Under the pieces are notes generated by a model. The model searched no databases and was not told the origin of the DNA. It saw only the letters and a program-made list of their open reading frames with translations. Positions 42,655-51,729 of a stretch of 64,000 nucleotides of DNA are shown here, piece after piece. The DNA lies in NCBI GenBank assembly GCA_946482515.1, contig CAMLRS010000002.1, positions 124,001 through 188,000 on the forward strand, in the 5' to 3' direction. The DNA is from an uncultured Flavobacteriales bacterium. Its GTDB lineage: Bacteria > Bacteroidota > Bacteroidia > Flavobacteriales > Crocinitomicaceae. Numbering within the stretch: the first letter of the stretch is position 1; each line of letters starts with the position of its first letter. The position numbers and the translations under genes are program-made.

Positions 42655-42972
42655 ATGGGATTGATCAAAGCGAATTATTACAACGGAGAAGAATGGCAAA
42701 TCAGTACGATCGCAAAGGCAATGGCACATCCGGCGCGAAAGCGGATTGTGGAGCTGGTGCTGGAGCAGCCGGGTATACGGAATGCAGATTTGCCAAAGCT
42801 TCTGAATTTTAATCAAACGACAGTGACCCAGCATTTGAATATGCTGTACAGAGCGAATGTTATCCGGCCTATCTATCATACACATTACAGTGAGATAGTG
42901 GTTGTTCCGGAGACGTTGGTTTTATTGCAGGAGTACCTGAAGGAAATTGTTTCAAAAGCGATTACTATATAA
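42655..42972 (+). CDS. ArsR-type winged-helix regulator
   Basis: This 105-residue protein has one winged-helix domain (about 15-90) with MAHPARKRIVELVLEQPG and LNFNQTTVTQHLNMLYRAN, the ArsR-like recognition helix. No metal-binding cysteine pair is present. I prefer the ATG at 42655; one at 42616 gives a 13-residue extension without conserved sequence. It is monocistronic and followed at once by a tandem repeat. Confidence 0.78.
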   Translation: MGLIKANYYNGEEWQISTIAKAMAHPARKRIVELVLEQPGIRNADLPKLLNFNQTTVTQHLNMLYRANVIRPIYHTHYSEIVVVPETLVLLQEYLKEIVSKAITI

Positions 42973-43040
42973 TATCGCATTATCGCATTATCGCATTATC
43001 GCATTATCGCATTATCGCATTATCGCATTATCGCATTATC
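42973..43040. repeat. 8-bp tandem repeat (8 perfect copies)
   Basis: tatcgcat is repeated eight times from 42973 to 43036, then decays. It begins directly after a stop codon and ends close to a perfect palindrome acgtaatattacgt (43047-43060). There are no spacers, so it is not a CRISPR. Confidence 0.92.
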
Positions 43041-43137
43041 GTAATAACGTAATATTACGTGTGAGTTTGGGTTTTGAACCCCGGATTTCAATTTTGGGAT
43101 TTAAGCAACAAAATCTTTTTCCTATATTGCATCCAAC

Positions 43138-43159
43138 ACCTGCCTGCCGCAGGCAAGGT
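43138..43159. repeat. Dispersed palindrome tgcctgccgcaggca
   Basis: A short perfect stem (tgcctg / caggca) of the type scattered in Bacteroidota intergenic DNA. A fragment (gccgacaggcaggt) also lies near 47481-47495. Confidence 0.6.
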
Positions 43160-43189
43160 TCAAGCTTAAGCATTCAACATCAATAAAAC

Positions 43190-43600
43190 ATGGCAAAAGC
43201 AACAGGCATAGGCGGTATTTTTTTCAAGTACAAAGACGACAAAGCCATGCGTGAGTGGTTCAAAACAGCACTCGGACTCGAACCAAACGACTACGGCGTG
43301 TTGTTTTCCTTCAACGCTTCAACGGCTCCAAAAGGATTCCTGCAATTGGGAACGTTTTCCAACACGACCAGCTACTTCGGCGATCCGGCCCAGCAAGCCA
43401 TGATCAATTTCAGGGTCGATGACCTGGAAGCGCTCGAAAAGCATTTGCGCAGCCTTGGAACAACTATTTGCAACACCATCGAAACATACGATTACGGTAA
43501 ATTCCTGCACATTGAAGACCCTGAAGGGAATCGCATTGAGTTGTGGGAACCGATTGATCGCGGTTTCGAAACCAGCGAGACGCACGTCCCTATGCTCTAA
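43190..43600 (+). CDS. VOC-family (glyoxalase/bleomycin-resistance-like) protein
   Basis: This 136-residue protein has one vicinal-oxygen-chelate fold of paired beta-alpha-beta-beta-beta modules. The start reads GIGGIFFKYKDDKAMREWF, and the end has HIEDPEGNRIELWEP, whose Glu is a usual metal ligand. The family includes lyases, dioxygenases and drug-binding proteins; the substrate is unknown. It is full length and lies alone. Confidence 0.88.
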   Translation: MAKATGIGGIFFKYKDDKAMREWFKTALGLEPNDYGVLFSFNASTAPKGFLQLGTFSNTTSYFGDPAQQAMINFRVDDLEALEKHLRSLGTTICNTIETYDYGKFLHIEDPEGNRIELWEPIDRGFETSETHVPML

Positions 43601-43911
43601 CATTACGACCAAAACAGGCACTTCTTGTTGCAATAATCACATAGAAGAAAGGAAAATAACGAATTGATTTACAAAACATTGATCAGCTGCTTTTATAGTT
43701 GTTAAAATTCAGTTTTTTCGAATTCTTAAGATTCAAAGAATGTAACCGGTTTAAATTTCCTGAATACGTTCTAAAAAACCATTTAGTACTAGTAAACAAC
43801 TAGTTGCCGGAAAGGCTTTAAACTTCAATAATAGCCAATAGATTGATCTTCAACACTTAATGTTTCCAGTATTTTTGGACCTAAAACTGATTTTAGCCTA
43901 AAACTACTTTT
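43601..43911. other. Intergenic region upstream of secreted proteins
   Basis: This 311-base AT-rich stretch has no gene. A TATTTTTG box (about 43870-43877) 35 bases before the next ATG fits a Bacteroidota -7 element, so it probably holds the promoter of the following gene pair. Confidence 0.5.
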
Positions 43912-44247
43912 ATGTTAAGACTCCTTTCCGTGCTGCTTTTAGTGGCGAGCATCTCCGTAACTGCTCATAGCCAAACTTCCAAGGTCAGAGAAAATCACAT
44001 CGTCCCCACCAACGCCCAGCGTTACGGTAACGATTATGAAATCGTCGATTTTACGCTGAATGCCGAAAACCGGGCGATTTTAGAAACCCTCGATCTGGCT
44101 TCGATTGAACATTTGCGCTTAGACGAAGCAGACAATCTGGTTCCCCTTCCAAATTCTACTTATCAGGTTCTGCTCTATGCCAAGAATAGAGTGAAAAAGC
44201 CTTATTTCTTTAAAACGACTAATGAGCAGGACCATGAAACGAATTAA
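43912..44247 (+). CDS. Secreted hypothetical protein
   Basis: This 111-residue protein has a signal peptide (1-20, VASISVTAHSQ). The short mature part contains YEIVDFTLNAENRAILETLD and a C-terminal YQVLLYAKNRVKKPYFF segment. The stop codon overlaps the next gene by 14 bases, so the two are translated together. No family recognised; probably periplasmic or surface partner of the next protein. Confidence 0.72.
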   Translation: MLRLLSVLLLVASISVTAHSQTSKVRENHIVPTNAQRYGNDYEIVDFTLNAENRAILETLDLASIEHLRLDEADNLVPLPNSTYQVLLYAKNRVKKPYFFKTTNEQDHETN

Positions 44248-45811
44248 GCTGATGTTAATCGTAGCGGTATTGCCTTTGCAATTGATCGCCCAAACCTACA
44301 CCCACCCTACAACCGGAATTGCTTTTGAATACGTTGGTACCTGTCAGACGGCCACGTGTACCGGAACTTACTACGACAACGGTGGCGCGGGTGGTAATTA
44401 TGCCGACAATGTTCAAAGCATTTACAGGGTATTTTGTCCCAACTCGGCAGGTAATTGCGTCAGACTGACCTTTACACAAATGAGTATGGAGGGAATGGTA
44501 GACCCGCCTGGCGCGTTGAATCCGCTGGATTGTTATTATGATTACCTGACGATCGGTAACGGTCCTACACAAAACTCACCGGTCATTGATCAGGCGCCAT
44601 CCAGCGGAGCATCGACTACAGGAAGGATCTGTGGAACTCCGGCCGTACCTTTCACGTATACAGCTACCGGTGCATCCGGTTGTCTCACTGTTCGTATGAC
44701 TTCCGACATAAGTGTAAACAGTACCGGATTTGCAGCAACCATTTCATGCGTTCCGTGTGCCGGAGGACCAAATGGTACCGATAACAATGACTGCTCAAAC
44801 GCAACACCGATTTGCTCTTCCGCCAATGTTGGAGCAAATTCGACAGGACCAGGTATTGTGGCAGAAGGCTGTAGCGGAACGGTTTGTCCGGCGGGAGGTG
44901 AAAATCACTCCAATTGGTTCCGGTTTACCATTCAAACTACCGGAACATTCAATTTTACCATTAACCCGTCGAACGCAGCGGATGACTACGATTATACGCT
45001 GTACGGACCCAATACCACATGCGGAGCCCTGGGTGCTCCTATCAGATGTTCCGACTCAGGATTAACCGGTGTGACAGGGCTTTCTGCGGGTGCAGCAGAC
45101 AACAGCGAGGATGTAAACGGCGATAAGCTCACAGCTACTATCAATGCAATAGCCGGACAGACCTACTATCTCATGGTAGATGAATGGACACCTACCGGAG
45201 CCGGGTACACACTTTCGTTTTCAGGAACAGCTTCACTCGATTGCACGATACTTCCTGTTGAATTGAAAGATTTCAAGGCACAATACATTCAGGAAAATCA
45301 ATCCGTTGATTTGTACTGGTCTACTGAAAGTGAAATCAACAACGACTATTTCACCGTTGAAAAATCACGCGACGGCAAGAACTTTGAGTTCGTTACGTTC
45401 GTTGATGGCGCAGGAACAACCAACAACGAGCAACTATATTTTGTCAACGATCGGGAAAGCGAGCTCGGTGTTGTTTACTACCGCTTGAAACAAACAGATT
45501 TTGATGGCCAGGAGTCCTTTTCGAAAGTGGTTTCGGTAAATATTGTACCTGAAATGAACAACGAAGTGTATATCTACCCATCTCCTACTGAGGAAGATTG
45601 TTTTGTTTCGTTTTTCAGTAAAATGGATGAAACCGCTGAAATGAAAATTTTAGATGCCCGAGGGAATGTCATTGAAACACGAACAATTCAGGTAATCAAA
45701 GGTGGCGACAACAATTTCAGAGTTGAAACGACCAGCTTTAGCAAAGGCATTTACTTTGTGCAAATCAATTCTGAAACGAGATCCCTGGCTGGAAAAATCG
45801 TAAAAGAATAA
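44234..45811 (+). CDS. T9SS-exported multidomain surface protein
   Basis: This 525-residue protein starts at the ATG at 44234, giving a signal peptide (MKRIKLMLIVAVLPLQLIAQ). It has a CUB-like beta-sandwich with paired cysteines (about 30-170) and a pre-peptidase-like domain (about 180-340: YDYTLYGPNTTCG, YYLMVDEW). A fibronectin-like segment (SVDLYWSTESEINNDYF) precedes a type A sorting domain (last 80 residues: VYIYPSPTEEDCFVSF, GIYFVQINSETRS). It is exported by the type IX system and anchored or released. Confidence 0.85.
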   Translation: MKRIKLMLIVAVLPLQLIAQTYTHPTTGIAFEYVGTCQTATCTGTYYDNGGAGGNYADNVQSIYRVFCPNSAGNCVRLTFTQMSMEGMVDPPGALNPLDCYYDYLTIGNGPTQNSPVIDQAPSSGASTTGRICGTPAVPFTYTATGASGCLTVRMTSDISVNSTGFAATISCVPCAGGPNGTDNNDCSNATPICSSANVGANSTGPGIVAEGCSGTVCPAGGENHSNWFRFTIQTTGTFNFTINPSNAADDYDYTLYGPNTTCGALGAPIRCSDSGLTGVTGLSAGAADNSEDVNGDKLTATINAIAGQTYYLMVDEWTPTGAGYTLSFSGTASLDCTILPVELKDFKAQYIQENQSVDLYWSTESEINNDYFTVEKSRDGKNFEFVTFVDGAGTTNNEQLYFVNDRESELGVVYYRLKQTDFDGQESFSKVVSVNIVPEMNNEVYIYPSPTEEDCFVSFFSKMDETAEMKILDARGNVIETRTIQVIKGGDNNFRVETTSFSKGIYFVQINSETRSLAGKIVKE

Positions 45812-45837
45812 GATTTCGGAAAAGCATTTTTGTAGAG

Positions 45838-45866
45838 AAGTGTCCGCTATTTGGCGGACACTTTTT
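45838..45866. terminator. Terminator
   Basis: aagtgtccgc / gcggacactt with a 6-base loop and T run, between the convergent surface-protein and lipoprotein genes. Usable from both sides. Confidence 0.9.
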
Positions 45867-45873
45867 ATTCGCT

Positions 45874-46551
45874 TTAACGTCCCGACCAGAACAGGTAATC
45901 GCCGAAGAAGCTGAAAATCTTGCAGATCGCCCAGATGAAAGCAATGATAGCTGCCAATGCTGCAAGGAATTCCAGGATGGCCGCTACGATCGGAAATAAA
46001 ATTGCGAGTACGATAAGAGCAATGATCCCAATAATGATAGCTGCTCCAACAAGATAATCCTTCCATAAAGAGTTCTCGATCCCGAGAAATTCTCCGTCGC
46101 CGCGATCACGGTTTATAACGGCAGGAGCTTTCACAACTTTATCCGAACGCGCGTCCAATTTTTTCTTAACGGGAACCGCAATCGCCTGCATGACTTTAAC
46201 CGGGGCTGCTTTGAGTTGTTGGACAACTTTAGGAAGAGCTTTTTCCTCAAATTGATTGCCAGCAGGGACAGGTATTTCGTCCACAGTGCTGACGTATTCG
46301 AACGTTTGTTCGGCTGGAACAGCATCAGTTGTTGCAGGCAATTCGGATTGAAGAGTAACATCTGATCGAATAATTGGAGCCGTTGTCACAATTTCAGGCT
46401 CATTGATTGGTCTTACCGTCTGCTCTTTCGTTCGGATGGTTTTGTTCCACTCCACGTGCCAGCCACTTCGGAACTGACGTTTGGTGACGGTACAGGATGT
46501 TGTTGCAAGGATGGCCAGCAGAGTGACCGAAAAAATAAAAATACGTTTCAT
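45874..46551 (-). CDS. Lipoprotein with C-terminal membrane helices
   Basis: This 225-residue protein has a lipoprotein signal with lipobox ATTSC (Cys20). A Pro/Val/Glu-rich disordered middle part follows. Two hydrophobic helices lie near the C-terminus (about 167-215: LVGAAIIIGIIALIVLAILFP and the following AAILEFLAALAAIIAFIW). A lipid-anchored protein with inner-membrane helices is unusual; the signal may instead be a third helix. Unknown family, seen in Bacteroidota. Confidence 0.72.
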   Translation of the reverse strand: MKRIFIFSVTLLAILATTSCTVTKRQFRSGWHVEWNKTIRTKEQTVRPINEPEIVTTAPIIRSDVTLQSELPATTDAVPAEQTFEYVSTVDEIPVPAGNQFEEKALPKVVQQLKAAPVKVMQAIAVPVKKKLDARSDKVVKAPAVINRDRGDGEFLGIENSLWKDYLVGAAIIIGIIALIVLAILFPIVAAILEFLAALAAIIAFIWAICKIFSFFGDYLFWSGR

Positions 46552-46608
46552 GATTTTTGATTTAAAGAAGGTTCAGATTGCGTTGTAGCAGGAACATCAT
46601 CCACGTTT

Positions 46609-47193
46609 TCATGCGGCCGTTCTGAGCGATTGCGGAACCCATTTCACAAAATAGACCTGCTCGCGACTGTGCGGAATAGGCAGCTGTGCATACGTTGTAA
46701 AGCCGAGCCGTTCGTAGAGATCACGCAGGCGTTTACTGGCCGTACGGGCGTATACGGGAAGCTGCATCAATTCACTCAGCGATACGATCTCATCGCGCAT
46801 GGCCACCATCGCAGAAATACCGCATTGGTTCACATTCGACGCGAGCAGCAGCACATTGAGGTGCGGCTCGGCAGGCAGGTAGCGCAACATATTGCGGCGA
46901 AATCGACCGGCATTCATCCAGCGTTTCAACGGAAGCATCCAGATGGCTTGTTTCCAGCGAACCTGGTCGCGTTGATCTTTATCCGAGCTTACAGGAAGGA
47001 TCAGCGCCAGTGATTTGCGGTCCTCAGCGATAAAAGCACCGGATTTTCGCTGCACAAAGCGGATGTACTGTTTCGTAGCCCAGCGCAAAGCGAGGAAGGA
47101 AAAGCACGTGTGTCGGGACGAAACCGATTCGGTCAGGCAACTGGTAGCGATCCGGACGGCTCTGCGGTATTCGTGTAGCTGTAAGGGTCTCAT
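46609..47193 (-). CDS. GNAT-like N-acetyltransferase
   Basis: From the ATG at 47193 this is 194 residues. The frame can be read back to 47451, but that extension runs through repeat-like DNA, so it is rejected. The C-terminal half has GNAT features: HLNVLLLASN strand, then QCGISAMVAMRDEIVSLSE and RTASKRLRDLYERLGFTTY with the conserved end-helix. The acetyl-CoA pyrophosphate loop is not clear, so it may be degenerate. Substrate unknown. Confidence 0.65.
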   Translation of the reverse strand: MRPLQLHEYRRAVRIATSCLTESVSSRHTCFSFLALRWATKQYIRFVQRKSGAFIAEDRKSLALILPVSSDKDQRDQVRWKQAIWMLPLKRWMNAGRFRRNMLRYLPAEPHLNVLLLASNVNQCGISAMVAMRDEIVSLSELMQLPVYARTASKRLRDLYERLGFTTYAQLPIPHSREQVYFVKWVPQSLRTAA

Positions 47194-47666
47194 AATTTGG
47201 GTTATTGGTTTGAACCAAATGTAGAACCCTTTCACCAGGAAGGAGTACGTCTTTTCCGCACGTAAACTCAGGCTGTTGCGATAAACCGTACAAGACTCAG
47301 GAGATGTTTGATGGTTAATTTTTGTTTTTTTGATGAATAGATAGAAAACGGACAGTGGGGAGACAAACACCAAAATGAAGTTGATTTTCAATTTGTTGTA
47401 TCGGACAGTGAAGAGACAGAATAACCGCAACTCTGAAACTACCAAACCCATAGCTATCTATGTGCTTTATGTTTCCCAGTCTGCCGACAGGCAGGTATGT
47501 GGTTGAAGACCGAATGACTGAAGACAGGAAACCAACCCAGAAACCCTTTCACTCAAAAACTCACCAACTCGCAACTTCAAACTCCTAACTTCCAACTCAC
47601 AACTAGTAACTTCCAACTAATATGTATTTTTGCCCCCATCGGTCAACTTTCGCCGGTACTACACTT
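47194..47666. other. Gene-free region with short direct repeats
   Basis: This 473-base stretch has no convincing gene. It holds a caggcaggt fragment of the palindromic repeat near 47490, and several near-copies of aacttccaact / caactcacaac (47560-47618). These end at the promoter of the permease gene. Confidence 0.6.
47625..47632 (+). promoter_or_regulatory. Bacteroidota -7 box of the permease gene
   Basis: TATTTTTG fits TANNTTTG and lies 34 bases before the chosen ATG. It overlaps an in-frame upstream ATG (47622), which supports the later start. No good -33 TTTG is visible. Confidence 0.5.
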
Positions 47667-49169
47667 ATGGCAGAAACGCAATTAAAAAAATCGCTGGGCC
47701 TCGTCGATGCGACCTTTCTGGTAGCCGGCAGTATGATTGGATCGGGTATTTTCATCGTCTCGTCCGACATGGCCAAAGACCTCGGCAGCTCCGGCTGGAT
47801 GTTGTTCACCTGGATCCTCACCGGTATCATCACCTTGTTCGGCGCACTCAGTTACGGTGAGCTCGCGGCGATGTTCCCACAGGCCGGCGGACAGTTCGTT
47901 TACATCCAGAAAGCGTTTGGCAAGCTCACGGCGTTTCTCTACGGCTGGACCGTTTTCACCGTCATTCAAACCGGTGTCATAGCAGCCGTTGGTGTGGCCT
48001 TCGGAAAATTCACCGGTGTATTTTTTCCTTCCTTGTTCAATACTTTTTTCAGCATCGGTGATCTCAACATTACCTATGTCAATGTAGTCGGTGCGCTGAG
48101 TATTTTGCTGCTCACGTTCCTGAATTCGCGCGGGATCCAATACGGCAAGATCGTTCAGCTGTTGTTTACCGGGTCGAAGCTGATCGCACTTTTCCTGCTG
48201 ATCGCTGTGGGCGTTTACATTGGCTACGAGCTGGGCTTTTTCGAGCAGAACTTCACTGATGCGTGGGATGCGAAAAAGACCGTTTTGAATGAAGACAACA
48301 CGACAACGATTACCGATCTCGGTACGTTCGCTTTGATGATCGCGCTTTCTACGACCATCATCAACTCGCTGTTTTCAAGCGATGCCTGGAACAACGTGAC
48401 TTTTATTGCCGGCGAAATCCGGAATCCGGAGCGCAACCTGCCACGCAGTCTTTTCCTCGGAACATTGATCGTGACGATCTTATACGTACTGGCGAATGTG
48501 GCTTACCTCGGATTACTGCCACTTCAGGGAACACCTCCGGGCGATGGCGTCTTTCACTACACCCGGGAAACGGTGCAGGCAACGGGAATCCAGTTTGCCA
48601 GCCAGGGACGCGTAGGAACATCCGCTGCGTATATGATGTTTGGCGATATGGCAAACTACCTGATGGCGGGATTGATCATGGTTTCAACGTTCGGCTGCAA
48701 CAACGGCATCATCATGGCAGGATCGCGCCTGTTCTATGCCATGTCGAAAGAAGGATTATTTTTCCGCAGAGCGACGGCTATCAACCGTTTCGGAGTACCA
48801 GGCTGGGCCATGTGGGCACAAAGCATCTGGGCGATCATCCTGTGTTTTTCCGGCTCTTATGAAATCCTGATCAAGTTCGCCACGTTCGGATCGATGCTGT
48901 TTTACATCGTTACCATTGCCGGCCTGTTCAAGCTGCGACGCACCATGGCCGATCATCCGCGCCCGTACAAGGCGTTTGGTTATCCGGTGATTCCGGCATT
49001 GTACATCGTATTTGCGGTCCTGATCTGCATCAGCCTCACGGTGTTCACCTTTAGCGACACGGCTGGAAGCATCGTATTAGTACTCTTGGGGATTCCTGTT
49101 TATTTTATCTTCTTCAAGAAGAAAGCTAACGATGATACGATTTTGGATGACGAATTCATCCAACATTAA
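47667..49169 (+). CDS. APC-family amino-acid permease
   Basis: This 500-residue inner-membrane carrier has 12 predicted helices. The first helix carries the APC substrate-binding motif SMIGSGIF, and helix 6 carries the LFSSDAWNNVTFIAGEIRN segment. The LAT-like pattern suggests uptake or exchange of amino acids. The start at 47667 puts the promoter box in its leader. It is monocistronic, so the context gives no substrate. Confidence 0.9.
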   Translation: MAETQLKKSLGLVDATFLVAGSMIGSGIFIVSSDMAKDLGSSGWMLFTWILTGIITLFGALSYGELAAMFPQAGGQFVYIQKAFGKLTAFLYGWTVFTVIQTGVIAAVGVAFGKFTGVFFPSLFNTFFSIGDLNITYVNVVGALSILLLTFLNSRGIQYGKIVQLLFTGSKLIALFLLIAVGVYIGYELGFFEQNFTDAWDAKKTVLNEDNTTTITDLGTFALMIALSTTIINSLFSSDAWNNVTFIAGEIRNPERNLPRSLFLGTLIVTILYVLANVAYLGLLPLQGTPPGDGVFHYTRETVQATGIQFASQGRVGTSAAYMMFGDMANYLMAGLIMVSTFGCNNGIIMAGSRLFYAMSKEGLFFRRATAINRFGVPGWAMWAQSIWAIILCFSGSYEILIKFATFGSMLFYIVTIAGLFKLRRTMADHPRPYKAFGYPVIPALYIVFAVLICISLTVFTFSDTAGSIVLVLLGIPVYFIFFKKKANDDTILDDEFIQH

Positions 49170-49200
49170 ACATCAAAAATCCAACATCAAGAATTAAACA

Positions 49201-50187
49201 TCACTCCTCCGCAGGAGGAGGCAAAATCGTTTCTTCGTAAGCCGTGATGCAGCGGTAAACCAGGCAGGCTTTTTCCTTGATGATATTGGCCAGCTGTATA
49301 TGTGCCGCCAAAGCAAGCTGCGAATAATTCTGCGACGAGTTGCCGAAATCAGCGGCAGTGGTCACCCACATTTTTTTGATCAGCTCTTCGCCCGTTGAAA
49401 CCATACCGATGCGCTGTACAACCGCTTTTACGTTCAGCGATCCTGCGTGGTACACATGCAGTACCAGCAAACGGAACCAGATGGCCTGCTCGTCGACCGT
49501 CAAACCTGCGCTGGCAGCAATGTTTTTGGCCGCCGGGATGCAAATGCGCTTCAACAGCTGTGAAGCACCATAAGCCGAACGACGGAAATCCTTGCGCTCG
49601 TCGGTTGTTTTATTCACCACCAGACCCATTGAGCGGGCAACACCCGGCATCAGCTGGAACGGTCCGTAAGCGCCGGCCGTCGATTTTTTCAATTGTCCCG
49701 GGCTTTCGATCAGCAAAATGGATTGTGCATACCACGGGTCCACACCGAATTCTTCAAAACACGCTACCCCTTTCGGGATACTTTCATACACGAGATCGAA
49801 GCGGTAAAAATCGCTTTTCCCGGTGGTGACCATGATGCGTTCATCTGCAGGCAATCCTAAAGCAACGCGGACGCTGTCTTTAAACTGTGCTTTCTGAGCT
49901 TCTGTTTGTGCATGCCATTTTTTGGCCGGCATACGCGAGATAATCTGACGTGTAGAACCAACGTTTACCAACACGGAATCGGGTGAAAGGAGCATGATCT
50001 GTCGCCAGAAAATCGGTTGACCGAGCTCGTTCCATTTGGCTTTTTCGATGGCATCGCTGCCCATAATGAGGATTTCTTTTTCGCCTTCATGAAGAGCGAT
50101 CATTTCCGGTTCCCATGGCGTGGAGCACTGAGCAAGGAACATCGTCGGAATAAAAAGAGACAGGGTGGAAATAAAAAGTAAGCGCAT
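49201..50187 (-). CDS. Lytic transglycosylase-like protein (SLT domain)
   Basis: This 328-residue protein has a signal peptide (1-19) and an SLT domain (about 155-270). The catalytic Glu is in LLIESPGQLKKS, followed by AGAYGPFQLMPGVARSMGL. It cleaves glycan strands of peptidoglycan and forms 1,6-anhydro ends, in the periplasm. The N-terminal 130 residues are an unknown beta-rich domain. It is monocistronic. Confidence 0.85.
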   Translation of the reverse strand: MRLLFISTLSLFIPTMFLAQCSTPWEPEMIALHEGEKEILIMGSDAIEKAKWNELGQPIFWRQIMLLSPDSVLVNVGSTRQIISRMPAKKWHAQTEAQKAQFKDSVRVALGLPADERIMVTTGKSDFYRFDLVYESIPKGVACFEEFGVDPWYAQSILLIESPGQLKKSTAGAYGPFQLMPGVARSMGLVVNKTTDERKDFRRSAYGASQLLKRICIPAAKNIAASAGLTVDEQAIWFRLLVLHVYHAGSLNVKAVVQRIGMVSTGEELIKKMWVTTAADFGNSSQNYSQLALAAHIQLANIIKEKACLVYRCITAYEETILPPPAEE

Positions 50188-50314
50188 AGAGAATTCGTTG
50201 TGCTTATAAGTTTAACATGGGTTTTTGGTTGCACAAGTTAAACAAAAAAGTGCCAATTTCCATCACTTACAGGCGTTTTAACATCCTGTTTGCAACGATT
50301 CCGTACCTTTGGGC

Positions 50315-50569
50315 ATGCGTTTTCTGCGGCAATTTTTCGGTTTTCTGCTCATCATTCCGGTCAAGCTGTACCAATGGCTGATCAGCCCGATTTTGCCCAA
50401 TTCCTGCCGCTACGATCCTACCTGTTCGGCGTATATGATCGAAGCCATCCGCGTTCACGGACCGCTGAAAGGACTGTGGCTCGGCACGCGTCGCATTTCA
50501 CGCTGCCATCCCTGGGGCGGACATGGGCATGATCCGGTTCCGGAGAAAGAGTGTCAATGTAAGAAATAG
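50315..50569 (+). CDS. yidD: YidD membrane protein insertion factor
   Basis: This 84-residue protein matches YidD throughout: an N-terminal amphipathic segment, [33 protein letters not shown] with the two-Cys motif, and [12 protein letters not shown]. It assists YidC-dependent insertion at the inner membrane. I chose the ATG at 50315; an upstream TTG at 50309 adds two residues only. A TACCTTTG sequence lies just before the ATG but too close to serve as its -7 box. Confidence 0.93.
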   Translation: MRFLRQFFGFLLIIPVKLYQWLISPILPNSCRYDPTCSAYMIEAIRVHGPLKGLWLGTRRISRCHPWGGHGHDPVPEKECQCKK

Positions 50570-50610
50570 GCTTCTTACTACTTCTTAGAGCAAGTAATCC
50601 ATTTTTTTCT

Positions 50611-50638
50611 ACTGCAAAGACGCGAAGATCGCAAAGAG
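50611..50638 (-). repeat. Dispersed 'ctttgcg...ctttgc' repeat
   Basis: On the minus strand it reads ctctttgcgatcttcgcg then tctttgcagt, a widely seen intergenic repeat type related to the 17-base element-flanking repeat. This one lies in plain host sequence. Confidence 0.55.
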
Positions 50639-50763
50639 TTTTATGTAAATGCATGCCCATACTCAGCGCCTTCGGTAAAATATCCCCAAGCCGATTATTT
50701 TTTCTTCGATTTTGTTGCAGCATTTCAAAAAAGCATTTACTTTGCATTTCAAAGTTCTTTTCT

Positions 50764-51378
50764 ATGGAAGACCAGAAATACATCGATCAACTCCGCGACA
50801 TCCGCACCATGATGGACCGTTCCTCCCGTTTTGTATCGCTTTCGGGAATCTCGGGCGTACTGGCAGGTGTGTATGCCATTGCCGGAGCCCTGGCATCGAA
50901 AATGATCATCGATCATCGCTCGTCAGATTTTGTGACGCTTGAAAGCCGGGAATTTCTGCTATTGATTGCCATCGCTTTCACTGTGATGGTACTTTCCATT
51001 GTGACAGCCGTGATCATGGCTTACCGCAAAGCAAAAAAGACCAGCGATAAGCTCTGGAACAGCGCCGCACGCCGACTGGTCATTAATTTCAGCATTCCGC
51101 TGGCCACCGGTGGTCTGTTCGGTTTCTCCCTGCTCTACCAGGGCCATTACGGCATTATCGCGCCGATCACACTTATTTTCTACGGCCTCTCACTCATCAA
51201 TGCCAGCAAATACACACTGGAGAATATGCGCTACCTCGGTATCGCATTCATTGTGCTCGGATTGATCAACACATTGTATCCTGGCTACGGTCTGCAATTC
51301 TGGACTATTGGCTTTGGCGGATTCCATATTGTTTACGGTTTGCTGATGTATGTTAAATTTGAACGCACAAAACCGTGA
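50764..51378 (+). CDS. Multi-span membrane protein upstream of regulator and creD
   Basis: This 204-residue protein has about five transmembrane helices (about 20-40, 58-80, 100-120, 125-145, 155-190) and a short polar N-terminus. I chose the ATG at 50764; upstream in-frame starts would cover repeat DNA. The stop overlaps the next start (GTGA). It makes a three-gene cluster with a winged-helix regulator and CreD, as often seen in Bacteroidota. Role unknown. Confidence 0.75.
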   Translation: MEDQKYIDQLRDIRTMMDRSSRFVSLSGISGVLAGVYAIAGALASKMIIDHRSSDFVTLESREFLLLIAIAFTVMVLSIVTAVIMAYRKAKKTSDKLWNSAARRLVINFSIPLATGGLFGFSLLYQGHYGIIAPITLIFYGLSLINASKYTLENMRYLGIAFIVLGLINTLYPGYGLQFWTIGFGGFHIVYGLLMYVKFERTKP

Positions 51379-51674
51379 AAAACGTCATTTCGCATATCAG
51401 CAAGGCCTTCGATCATCGCATCCGGCTGGGCATCATGTCGGTGCTGATGGTCAACGACGCCGTCGAATTCACCACGCTCAAGGAGCTGCTGGATGTAACC
51501 GACGGCAACCTGGCCAGCCATATCAAAGCGCTGGAACAGGAAGCCTACATTTCTGTCTCGAAACAATTCATCGGCAAAAAACCCAATACGCGTTACGCTG
51601 CTACGCCTTTGGGAAAACAAGCCTTTGAACAACATCTGAATGCGCTGGAACAATTGATCCGGCAAAGTCGCTGA
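51375..51674 (+). CDS. Winged-helix transcription regulator (PF13601-type)
   Basis: This 99-residue protein is a single MarR/HTH_34-like winged helix. It has FDHRIRLGIMSVLMVND, VTDGNLASHIKALEQEAYI as the recognition part, and a wing SKQFIGKKPNTRYAATPLG. The start is a GTG overlapping the stop of the membrane-protein gene. It probably controls its own cluster, including creD. Confidence 0.85.
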   Translation: MKNVISHISKAFDHRIRLGIMSVLMVNDAVEFTTLKELLDVTDGNLASHIKALEQEAYISVSKQFIGKKPNTRYAATPLGKQAFEQHLNALEQLIRQSR

Positions 51675-51729
51675 TCTTTTTTTTTGAATTTTTACTTTGA
51701 AAAACAAAGTTCTTTTAAACCAAAACACC

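Noticed and set aside
42973..43040. Tandem repeats as a CRISPR array
   Set aside because: The repeats have 8-bp units without spacers, and no cas genes are in the window.
47194..47451. N-terminal extension of the GNAT-like protein
   Set aside because: The extra 86 residues read through repeat-rich intergenic DNA and are hydrophobic without a pattern; the ATG at 47193 is preferred.
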